Source of the DNA: Aestuariibaculum lutulentum
GTDB taxonomy: Bacteria > Bacteroidota > Bacteroidia > Flavobacteriales > Flavobacteriaceae
Direction of reading: 5' to 3'
DNA length: 64,000 nt
Assembly: GCF_032926325.1 (NCBI RefSeq)
Contig: NZ_CP136709.1
Span: 3,442,501-3,506,500 of the forward strand
In this document: positions 9,292 through 16,163 of the stretch, one piece after another
How the letters are laid out: every line of letters begins with the position of its first letter
Position numbering within the stretch: position 1 is the stretch's first letter
Notes under the pieces: generated by a model
Seen by the model: the letters and a program-made list of their open reading frames with translations, nothing else
What the model was told of the DNA's origin: nothing
The model's database searches: none
Position numbers and translations under genes: made by a program

Positions 9292-9465
9292 ATGATAAAT
9301 GCTGAATTATTTGAAGAGTTAGGGTTTAAAACTGCGAAACTTGGTTATTTTAAAGAATGGCAAGACTTGGCGGTTCAACTAAGTAAAGAAAAGAAACTTA
9401 GTCTTTGTAATTCTGGAGAAATAGTCTTGGACACTTTAATAAAAAACCATACTAAATGCAAGTAA
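9292..9465 (+). CDS. Short hypothetical protein (57 aa)
   Basis: ATG at 9292 to TAA at 9465. The product begins MINAELFEELGFKTAKLGYF and ends NHTKCK. The composition is protein-like (amphipathic, with WQDLAVQLSKEKKLSL), but I recognise no family and see no signal peptide. It points away from the paired operators and ends 7 bases before the stop codon of the convergent LacI regulator. It could be a small PUL-regulated protein. A chance frame cannot be excluded at this length, and the start lacks a strong Shine-Dalgarno sequence, which is common in this phylum. Confidence 0.4.
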   Translation: MINAELFEELGFKTAKLGYFKEWQDLAVQLSKEKKLSLCNSGEIVLDTLIKNHTKCK

Positions 9466-9472
9466 ACTTGTG

Positions 9473-10495
9473 TTAACTCGATTCTCGAAAAATCATTTCT
9501 GTTGGAATAACAACTGTCTGGTGTTCTATAGGAGTATCATTCATTTTACTCTTTATTTCATAAAACAAAATATGAGCAGATTCCTCTCCTATTTGAAAAG
9601 CATGCTGTTCTACAGTTGAAAGTCCGGGACTTATAACAGATGACATAAACCAATTACTAAAACCAAACAATGCAATATCTTCAGGTACCCGAATACCATG
9701 ATCATCAAAGTATTTCATAATACCAATAGCAATTAAATCGGTAATGGTAAAAATAGCATCAACCGTATTTCCATGATCTTTTAATAGCATTTCTGCATTT
9801 TTATATCCGTCATCAAAATCAGCATTATTATTACACATATAAACTAAAGTTGGATCAAAAGAAATATTGTTATCCAGTAAAGCTTGTTTATATCCTAAAA
9901 AACGATCAATTGAATTTTGAGGATTTAAATCACCTCTAAAATGTGCTATACGTTTATGTCCTTTATTAATCAAATAGGTCACAGCATCATAAGCTGCTTT
10001 CCTATCATCGATAAACACCTTGCTACATTTTAGTGTTTTAGAAATCTTGTCAAACAGAACAAGTGGTACACCATAATTAATTACTTTCTGTAAATGATCA
10101 AACTTCTTGGTATTATTTGACAAGGACACCAAAATACCATCTACCCCCTTACTCAATAGCAAATCAATTTGCTTCTTTTCTAGTTCAAAACTTTCGTTAG
10201 ACTGCATAAGAATAACCATATAATCATTCTTTTCTGCTTCTTTTAATATGCCCTTTATAACATTTGAAAAAAAGTGATGAACCGTATCTGGTATAATAAC
10301 ACCAATTGTTTTAGATTGCTGCATTCTTAAACTGACTGCAAAGGAGTTAGGGGTATAATCCAGTGACTGAGCCAAATCTAAAACACGTTGTCTTGTAGTT
10401 TTGCTAACGTCTGGGTAATCTTTTAATGCTTTTGAAACGGTCGTAACCGAAATATTTAACTTTTCGGCAATTTGCTTCAAGGTTACAGTTTTCAT
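9473..10495 (-). CDS. LacI/GalR-family transcriptional regulator
   Basis: Start chosen at the ATG at 10495 (MKTVTLKQIAEKL), giving 340 residues, normal for the family. The longer frame to 10537 begins with a TTG. The N-terminal helix-turn-helix reads TLKQIAEKLNISVTTVSKALKDYPDVS with hinge helix SLDYTPNSFAVSLRMQ. A periplasmic-binding-protein-like effector domain starts at KTIGVIIPDTVHHFFSNVIKG and includes KGVDGILVSLS and HKRIAHFRGD. It should bind the paired palindromes on either side of itself (9114-9150 and 10589-10624). It probably represses or activates the PUL in response to a mono- or oligosaccharide. It sits between the two arms of the locus and likely autoregulates, because its own start lies about 95 bases from the second operator pair. 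Confidence 0.95.
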   Translation of the reverse strand: MKTVTLKQIAEKLNISVTTVSKALKDYPDVSKTTRQRVLDLAQSLDYTPNSFAVSLRMQQSKTIGVIIPDTVHHFFSNVIKGILKEAEKNDYMVILMQSNESFELEKKQIDLLLSKGVDGILVSLSNNTKKFDHLQKVINYGVPLVLFDKISKTLKCSKVFIDDRKAAYDAVTYLINKGHKRIAHFRGDLNPQNSIDRFLGYKQALLDNNISFDPTLVYMCNNNADFDDGYKNAEMLLKDHGNTVDAIFTITDLIAIGIMKYFDDHGIRVPEDIALFGFSNWFMSSVISPGLSTVEQHAFQIGEESAHILFYEIKSKMNDTPIEHQTVVIPTEMIFRESS

Positions 10496-10588
10496 ATCTT
10501 TTAGTTTAGGTTGGTCTTTTAGCTGGTTTAAAATCAACTACCTTGTAAAGTAATTGAATCATTTCAAGATATGAAAACAAAAAACAAA

Positions 10589-10624
10589 TCGAAAACGTTT
10601 TCGGTAAAAACGAAAATGTTTTCG
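10589..10624. promoter_or_regulatory. Second paired LacI-family operators, between lacI and MFS gene
   Basis: The first site, TCGAAAACGTTTTCGG (10589-10604), is followed by CGAAAATGTTTTCG (10611-10624). Their centres are 21 bp apart, the same spacing as the pair at 9114-9150. The position suits control of the divergent lacI gene and the plus-strand MFS-GH37 genes. Confidence 0.85.
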
Positions 10625-10907
10625 ATGATTTTTTTTCTAATTAATTTATTCTGATAACTACATTTGAGTAACTGAACTAAATACCTTATAAAATTTAAAG
10701 CAAGTATTTGCTTCTAATAAGATATTAAACAATTGGAATGGCCTTTTTTGGCTTTTCAAAGTCGGCAAAATCTAATTTTAGGATTAATAGCAAATTTTAG
10801 TTTCGGGTTTATATTCATTACATTCAATTCAAATGAATAAAATAGATTAAATACATCTATAAAATTTTATTAATAATCTAATTGGGATTATTTAAGTTGT
10901 TTGTGTT

Positions 10908-10942
10908 AAACACCGCTTGACATTAAACTTCGGGCGGTGTTT
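10908..10942 (+). promoter_or_regulatory. Inverted repeat in the leader of the MFS gene
   Basis: AAACACCGC (10908-10916) and GCGGTGTTT (10934-10942) form a 9-bp stem with a 17-base loop, ending in a short T run. It lies 17 bases before the MFS start codon. It may be a terminator/attenuator or a translation control stem. No upstream plus-strand gene exists that would need a terminator here. Confidence 0.5.
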
Positions 10943-10959
10943 TTAAAAACTAATTAAAA

Positions 10960-12186
10960 ATGAAGAATTTAGGAATTAAAGTTGCCTTATTCATTAATTA
11001 TTTTGTCTTCGCAATTCTATTAAATAGTGTAGGAATTGTAATTAAACAAGCGATTGATAATTATGAAGTCTTAGAAACCCGTGCCAGTGCTTTAGAGGCT
11101 TTTAAAGACCTTCCTATTGCAATTGTTTCTTTCTTGGTGGCTTCATTCTTACCTAAAATAGGATACAAAAAAAGTATGCTTTTCGCTTTATTATTGGTTT
11201 TTTTTGGTTGTTTTTACATGTATTATGGTAACTCTTTTGCTTCTACAAAAGTGCTATTCTTAACCATAGGAATAGCCTTTGCCTTAATTAAAGTATCTGT
11301 GTATTCAATGATAGGCTTACTAACCAAATCTACTAAAGAACATAGTAGTTTTATGAGTATTATAGAGGGTTTTTTTATGATTGGTATTGCATCTGCTTAT
11401 TTCATTTTTCCTGCATTTTTCGACAATAAAAACCCGAATGCATGGTTGAATGTTTACCTGTTTTTAGCTGGATTAATCGCATTATCATTCTTCATTCTGT
11501 TATTTTCTAAAATTAATGTAAAACCTGAAATATCGAATAAAACCATTACTCAAGATTTTATGGGTATGATTAAACTTATTATTTCTCCTTTGGTTATCTT
11601 TTTTGTTCTCAGCGCATTTCTATTTGTTATGGTAGAACAAGGAATTATGACCTGGTTACCTACATTTAACAAAAAAGTTTTATCCTTAAGCGATTCACTA
11701 AGTGTACAAATGGCCAGTATCCTTGCTATATCCTTAGCTGTTGGAAGATTACTAGCTGGAATGATAGTAAAAAGAATATCCTGGTTAGTCATTACCACAA
11801 TATGTATAATCATTTCAATGATTATAGTTGTCGCTATCTTACCTAATATATTTGAATTAAAAACAACCGAAATAACCAGTGTTACAAAAATTACTTTTAC
11901 TGGCTTTATTTTTCCAATAATAGGTCTATTTATAGCCCCTATATACCCTTTAATTAATTCCGTTGTGCTTTCTGCTTTACCCAAACAATTACATAGTGCA
12001 ATGACTGGACTAATTGTTATTTTTTCTGCGCTAGGAGGAACTTTTGGCTCCAGAATTATTGGGTACTTATTCGAGCATATTGGAGGACACAAGGCCTTTT
12101 ACTTTATGCTAATTCCTATGACCATCCTTATTATCTCCCTTATAATGCTAAATAAAACTATTAGAAAACATGAAGTTATTTGTTAA
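10960..12186 (+). CDS. MFS transporter, probable sugar permease of the PUL
   Basis: A 408-residue protein of about 12 hydrophobic segments, starting at an ATG after AATTAAAA. The overall pattern, with an early conserved helix FINYFVFAILLNSVGIVIKQAI and a central loop near residues 190-205, fits the major facilitator superfamily, close to the FucP/TsgA type. It has no signal peptide and would sit in the inner membrane. It overlaps the downstream GH37 gene by 17 bases, so the pair is probably translationally coupled. The partner enzyme is cytoplasmic, so this permease likely imports its substrate, probably a di- or monosaccharide. The exact sugar cannot be deduced. The start lies about 335 bases from the second operator pair. 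Confidence 0.85.
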   Translation: MKNLGIKVALFINYFVFAILLNSVGIVIKQAIDNYEVLETRASALEAFKDLPIAIVSFLVASFLPKIGYKKSMLFALLLVFFGCFYMYYGNSFASTKVLFLTIGIAFALIKVSVYSMIGLLTKSTKEHSSFMSIIEGFFMIGIASAYFIFPAFFDNKNPNAWLNVYLFLAGLIALSFFILLFSKINVKPEISNKTITQDFMGMIKLIISPLVIFFVLSAFLFVMVEQGIMTWLPTFNKKVLSLSDSLSVQMASILAISLAVGRLLAGMIVKRISWLVITTICIIISMIIVVAILPNIFELKTTEITSVTKITFTGFIFPIIGLFIAPIYPLINSVVLSALPKQLHSAMTGLIVIFSALGGTFGSRIIGYLFEHIGGHKAFYFMLIPMTILIISLIMLNKTIRKHEVIC

Positions 12187-14023
12187 CAAAACAAAGCTTA
12201 TTGATCAGCTATTAAAACAGGAAGATACTACAGGTAGCTATACCATAACAGTTGATGATAATGGCAAAAAATCGTTTAAAATTCAAACAGATAAGGGAAA
12301 TGATATTATCATTAAAGGTACATATCACTTATCTAATCTACTTCAGGAAGCAGCCCTTTTAAAAAGTGAAACAGGAATTATAGAGATAAAACATGTTAAA
12401 GAAGAACCAGTGTCAAGATTATCTCGGATAATTAAGGACTTTTATTGGGATAAACTAACACGAAACTTCGATAAGGGCAACCTGTTAAAGATACTTGAAG
12501 ATGAAAAAATGAAGGGAGAATTTTTAAGGCTTTATGTTCCAGAAACAGATAAAGACGCCTTCGAATTTCATAAAAAAAATGCTACTGAATTTAAAAATGT
12601 TAAAATTGAAACTATCCCAGAAAACATATCAAAAGAATTAATTACAGCTTTAAACAAAAAACCTGGTATTTTATCTTTAGCTTATTCACGTGAAAAAGGG
12701 CTTAGTATCCCCTTTGTTGTGCCAGGTGGACGATTCAATGAAATGTACGGCTGGGATAGCTATTTTATAGGATTAGGTCTTATTATAGATGATAAGTTTG
12801 AGCTAGCCCAAGCCATGATTGATAATTTAGAATATCAAATTATTCATTATGGTAAAATATTAAATGCCAACAGAAGTTATTATTTATCCAGATCTCAACC
12901 TCCATTTTTCACTTCTTTTCTTAAAACGTTTTATGAAACTTACAAAAATCGCATAACTATAAATTGGCTTACACAAAAAATAAACACTTCGCTTATCGAA
13001 TATTTTAATGTTTGGATGACCGAAGGCATAAGATTAACACCTAACGGATTAAACCGATATTTCGGAGAAGGCACAGGAGCTCCAAGTGAAACTGAACAAG
13101 GTCATTTTGATGCTATTTATAAAATTTTTGCAAAAAAACACAGACTATCTTTAACTGAATTTAAAAAGCAATACAAAACCGGAAAAGTTATTGATCAGGA
13201 TTTAGACATGTATTTTATTCACGATCGAAGTATGCGTGAAAGCGGCCATGATACAACAACTAGATTAGACAATTGTTCGGCAGACCTTAATACAGTTGAC
13301 TTAAATAGCTTATTGTTTAAATACGAAAATGATATTGCCTATTTCATTAAAACTTATTTTAATGATGCTTTTTCATACAATGGAAAAATATACAGTTCAA
13401 AAGATTGGTTTGAAAAGGCTAATAATCGTAAAGCTTTAATGATACATTTTATGTGGAATGACAAAAATAAATGCTTTTACGATTATAATTATAAAAACAA
13501 AAGACAACAACCTTTTAATTCTGCAACAAACCTTTACCCCTTATGGAGCCAACTTTGCTCAACCCAACAGGCCAAAGACCTTGTTAAAGGACAGCTTGCA
13601 ACCTTTACTTATAAAGGAGGAATAGCCTCAACCGGATTAATCAAAAACCTTTCAAAAAATATGCCCAATCGCCAATGGGACTATCCTTACGGATGGGCTC
13701 CACATCAAATGTTAATATGGGAGGGTTTAAATAACTATGGTTTTATCAATGAAAGTCAAGAATTAATTTACAGATGGTTATGGCTTATAGTAAAAACGGC
13801 TGTTGAATATAATGGACTTATACCTGAAAAATTTAATGTAAACACCTGCACTCATAAAGTTAATGTAGAATATGGTAATGTCGGCACAAACTTTAAATAC
13901 ATACCAGATGGAGGTTTTGGTTGGACTAACGCCTCTTATAAAATGGGCATCAAACATTTAAATTCAAAATACATAAAACACCTCAATGAATTGGTCGACC
14001 CTGATATTGTATTTAAAAAATAA
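12170..14023 (+). CDS. GH37 trehalase-like glycoside hydrolase, cytoplasmic
   Basis: A 617-residue protein with no signal peptide. GH37 signature 1 is present as PGGRFNEMYGWDSYF near residue 185, and signature 2 as QWDYPYGWAPHQ near 502. The predicted catalytic acid Asp361 lies in ESGHDTTTRLD, where canonical trehalases have ESGWD followed by SSRW. The base Glu553 sits in PEKFN, the usual EKYD/EKYN position, and GGFGWTNASY closes the domain. The first 170 residues are unlike the short leader of classical trehalases. It overlaps the MFS gene upstream. Hydrolysis of trehalose is the family prediction, but the altered motif allows another alpha-disaccharide. Confidence 0.85.
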   Translation: MKLFVNKTKLIDQLLKQEDTTGSYTITVDDNGKKSFKIQTDKGNDIIIKGTYHLSNLLQEAALLKSETGIIEIKHVKEEPVSRLSRIIKDFYWDKLTRNFDKGNLLKILEDEKMKGEFLRLYVPETDKDAFEFHKKNATEFKNVKIETIPENISKELITALNKKPGILSLAYSREKGLSIPFVVPGGRFNEMYGWDSYFIGLGLIIDDKFELAQAMIDNLEYQIIHYGKILNANRSYYLSRSQPPFFTSFLKTFYETYKNRITINWLTQKINTSLIEYFNVWMTEGIRLTPNGLNRYFGEGTGAPSETEQGHFDAIYKIFAKKHRLSLTEFKKQYKTGKVIDQDLDMYFIHDRSMRESGHDTTTRLDNCSADLNTVDLNSLLFKYENDIAYFIKTYFNDAFSYNGKIYSSKDWFEKANNRKALMIHFMWNDKNKCFYDYNYKNKRQQPFNSATNLYPLWSQLCSTQQAKDLVKGQLATFTYKGGIASTGLIKNLSKNMPNRQWDYPYGWAPHQMLIWEGLNNYGFINESQELIYRWLWLIVKTAVEYNGLIPEKFNVNTCTHKVNVEYGNVGTNFKYIPDGGFGWTNASYKMGIKHLNSKYIKHLNELVDPDIVFKK

Positions 14024-14169
14024 CTTACAATTGTTCCTACAATCCTATGTACTATGTTAATTTGTTTGTAAAGCAAGAGGGTAACACGCTAAAGCGATGT
14101 TACGGTTTTCATTCCTCTCAGAAGCCCTATAAATACTAAGATTTTAAAATTTGCTTTGTTTTATAGTCT

Positions 14170-14234
14170 CTCATTTTTTCGTAAAAAATGCGCTCAGCCC
14201 AGTAAAATCAACGAATTTTTTACTAAAAAATGAG
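14170..14234. repeat. 20-bp inverted repeat with one mismatch
   Basis: The arm CTCATTTTTTCGTAAAAAAT (14170-14189) matches the reverse complement of 14215-14234 except for one base, with a 25-base spacer. Each arm is itself a near-palindrome (ATTTTTT-2-AAAAAAT). Such nested symmetry could mark protein binding sites at an element end. A structural accident of AT-rich DNA is possible. Confidence 0.65.
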
Positions 14235-14329
14235 TTTTATGAGCTTATTTATGTATTGATTAATAACTCTTCTTTATTTTCATAAGCATGCTTTTTTTTA
14301 ATTTATAGAGATGAATTTTATATAAACAA

Positions 14330-14384
14330 AATTTCCTTTCAATACACTCCCGTGACCTTTCGAGAAGCGCATTGAAAGGAAATT
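14330..14384. terminator. Perfect 14-bp inverted repeat downstream of the integrase
   Basis: The arms AATTTCCTTTCAAT (14330-14343) and ATTGAAAGGAAATT (14371-14384) enclose 27 bases. It sits about 40 bases after the integrase stop on the minus strand, and the stem is followed there by TTGTTTATAT. It may be the integrase terminator or part of a recombination site. Confidence 0.5.
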
Positions 14385-14421
14385 CATTCTAAGGCTAAAA
14401 AAATATTGTTTGAGGCAATTT

Positions 14422-15642
14422 CTAAATCTCAGCTGTTCGCTTTTCCAGCTTTTGATGTAGACTTCCCATATCTTCACTAATCTTACTCTCCACTACTCTT
14501 GCATAAATCTGAGTCGTTGATAATTTTGTGTGACCTAATAATTTTGACACCGTTTCAATCGGCACACCGTTTGAAAGCGTTACCGTTGTGGCAAAGGTAT
14601 GTCTGGCCACATGAAAGGTTAAATTCTTCTTGATTCGACATACATCGGCAATCTCTTTTAAATAAGAATTCAATTTCTGATTGGATATACCTGGAAAAAT
14701 TGTTTGGTTTGAGACAGATTCAGGATAAGTTTCATATTTTTCTATAAGTTCTAAAGCCTTTTGTAGTAAAGGTATTTTAATAGGAACATTCGTTTTCTCT
14801 CTTTTCGAATGAATCCAAAGCTTGCCATCAATCCCTAAACACAAATCGTTAGGCGTTAATTGCATCACATCTCCATAGGACAAACCTGTATAGCAGGCGA
14901 ACACAAATAAATCCTTTATCTGCTGAAGTCTGGTTATATCAAAAGACTTATTTTCTATAGCTTCCAATTCTTCGGCTGTTAAAAAGCAACGCTCCTTTTT
15001 ATCATATTTGGCTTCAAACTTTATAAAAGGATCTTTATCAATCCATTCCATTTTAAAGGCTAAACTTACGAGTTTTCTCAAGCGTTCGATATGTTTCATA
15101 ACAGTATTGTTGCTCATATTCTCCTGAACCTTTAAAAACCGCTCAAAATCGATTATAAACTGATAATTTAACTCAGATAGATACATATCAGTTATAGCAT
15201 ACTTCAACTTTAAGAACTTAAAGATGTATTTGTGGGTTGTGAAGTAGTTCTTTTGGGTTCCCCATCTTAAAGTGGACTTCATATGGATCTTATGATAATC
15301 AATAATATCCGTTAGTGCCTGACGAGAATCATTTTCCCCCAAGTATTGTGATTTAATGATACTAGAACTAATGAGTTTACCTTCTCTTTTTAAATTTTGA
15401 TAGATCTCGAAGAGATCGACATTAACCTGCTTTAAAAATTCATTGATTAATTTAGGTTCATCACCTAAGCCTTTTAATCGGCTTTTATTAGAATCCCATT
15501 CCGAAATAAGGACTTTTCGTTTTAAGGACAGTTCGGCTCGTTTGCCATTTACGGTAATACGAGCATAAAGGGGTGCTTTCCCGTTTTTGATACTGGATTG
15601 CTTCAGCCAAAACAGAACACTGAAAGTTTGTGTGGTTTTCAT
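14422..15642 (-). CDS. Tyrosine-type site-specific integrase (Bacteroidetes mobile-element type)
   Basis: A 406-residue protein. The N-terminal arm-binding domain (SVLFWLKQSSIKNGKAPLYA...) is followed by a SAM-like core-binding domain near residues 105-205 and a catalytic domain. In the catalytic domain HVARHTFAT supplies the His-x-x-Arg, LLGHTKLSTTQIYARV supplies the second His and the Tyr nucleophile (about residue 380). The first catalytic Arg is replaced by Ser255 in TGLSYGDV, as described for the CTnDOT integrase IntDOT. This group is found on integrated elements of Bacteroidetes. The gene lies 205 bases from the 3' end of a tRNA-Pro gene and points away from it. That layout fits an island inserted at the tRNA. 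Confidence 0.92.
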   Translation of the reverse strand: MKTTQTFSVLFWLKQSSIKNGKAPLYARITVNGKRAELSLKRKVLISEWDSNKSRLKGLGDEPKLINEFLKQVNVDLFEIYQNLKREGKLISSSIIKSQYLGENDSRQALTDIIDYHKIHMKSTLRWGTQKNYFTTHKYIFKFLKLKYAITDMYLSELNYQFIIDFERFLKVQENMSNNTVMKHIERLRKLVSLAFKMEWIDKDPFIKFEAKYDKKERCFLTAEELEAIENKSFDITRLQQIKDLFVFACYTGLSYGDVMQLTPNDLCLGIDGKLWIHSKREKTNVPIKIPLLQKALELIEKYETYPESVSNQTIFPGISNQKLNSYLKEIADVCRIKKNLTFHVARHTFATTVTLSNGVPIETVSKLLGHTKLSTTQIYARVVESKISEDMGSLHQKLEKRTAEI

Positions 15643-15694
15643 ACACTTTTGTTTTTAAAATTGAACATTAGAAACAAAAGCCAAATCAAATTGC

Positions 15695-15733
15695 TCGGTT
15701 ACCTTTTTGTACGTTTTTAAAAGAGGTAACCGA
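15695..15733. repeat. 9-bp inverted repeat upstream of the integrase
   Basis: TCGGTTACC (15695-15703) and GGTAACCGA (15725-15733) are perfect complements separated by 21 bases. The position, 53-91 bases before the integrase start, suits an operator, an arm-type site or the att core region. I cannot decide between them. Confidence 0.45.
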
Positions 15734-15788
15734 ATAGGTCACATTTTTATTTAAATGAATTCAAATAATATGAACCCCTAAAAACGTC

Positions 15789-15822
15789 AAAACCTTGATA
15801 ATCATAAAATTACCAAGGTTTT
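15789..15822 (-). terminator. Probable terminator of the tRNA-Ser/tRNA-Pro transcript
   Basis: AAAACCTTG (15789-15797) and CAAGGTTTT (15814-15822) form a stem with extra TAAT/ATTA pairing inside. It lies 25 bases beyond the tRNA-Pro 3' end on the minus strand, and the stem ends in a T-rich arm. Confidence 0.55.
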
Positions 15823-15846
15823 ATTACTTATTGATCTCTGATCTAG

Positions 15847-15921
15847 TCGGGGTGGCAGGATTCGAACCTGCGACCTCCTGCTCCCAAAGCAGGCGCGATA
15901 ACCGGGCTACGCTACACCCCG
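15847..15921 (-). tRNA. tRNA-Pro (anticodon UGG)
   Basis: A 75-nt cloverleaf on the minus strand. The 7-bp acceptor stem is CGGGGTG with CACCCCG, plus discriminator A. The anticodon arm is CCTGC-TTTGGGA-GCAGG with TGG, and the T-arm is GCAGG-TTCGAAT-CCTGC. CCA is not encoded. The 3' end faces the integrase gene. Confidence 0.95.
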
Positions 15922-15974
15922 AGGTGTATGTTATATTTCTTTAACCGGTATTCTTAAAAGAAATATTTAATTTG

Positions 15975-16058
15975 CGGAGAGACAGGGACTCGAACCCTGG
16001 CGACAGTTACCCGTCGACAGATTAGCAATCTGCTCCATTACCACTCTGGCACCTCTCC
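15975..16058 (-). tRNA. tRNA-Ser (anticodon GCU)
   Basis: An 84-nt class II tRNA. The acceptor stem GGAGAGG pairs with TCTCTCC (one G-U) and the discriminator is G. The anticodon arm CAGATTGCTAATCTG gives GCT. A long variable arm (GTCGACGGGTAACTGTCGC) is typical of serine tRNAs, and the T-arm is CAGGG-TTCGAGT-CCCTG. It lies 53 bases upstream of tRNA-Pro on the same strand. Confidence 0.95.
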
Positions 16059-16163
16059 TAAACTTTTAATTATGAACTTCGCAAAAGTTATTCGTTTTTG
16101 CGGTTGCAAATGTAAGCGATACTTGAGATTCTCACAAACATTTTTTACACTTTTTTTTGAAAA

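Larger units (their letters stand above)
10496..10959. other. Divergent promoter region between lacI and the MFS-GH37 pair
   Basis: The region has no gene. It carries the second operator pair (10589-10624) and, next to the MFS start, an inverted repeat (10908-10942). The rest is AT-rich with no recognisable RNA. Promoters for both the minus-strand regulator and the plus-strand transporter must lie here. Confidence 0.6.
14024..14421. other. Intergenic region between GH37 and integrase genes
   Basis: No gene is visible. The region holds two inverted repeats, listed separately at 14170-14234 and 14330-14384, and a small palindrome AAGCATGCTT at 14284-14293 followed by a T run. It looks like the end of an integrated element or accumulated terminators. 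Confidence 0.6.

Noticed and set aside
10917..10922. TTGACA as a sigma-70 -35 box before the MFS gene
   Set aside because: Bacteroidetes use a TTTG/TAnnTTTG promoter type and TTGACA is not expected to function as a -35 there; it also lies in the loop of the inverted repeat.
11550..12092. A 180-codon open frame on the minus strand inside the MFS gene
   Set aside because: It is antisense to an obviously coding membrane protein, has poor composition and no start signals. Long antisense frames are common opposite hydrophobic coding regions.
15847..15921. Expected repeat of the tRNA-Pro 3' end as attL/attR elsewhere in the window
   Set aside because: I looked for the 3' part of the tRNA gene on both strands and found no convincing second copy. 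The other end, if it exists, is outside the window.
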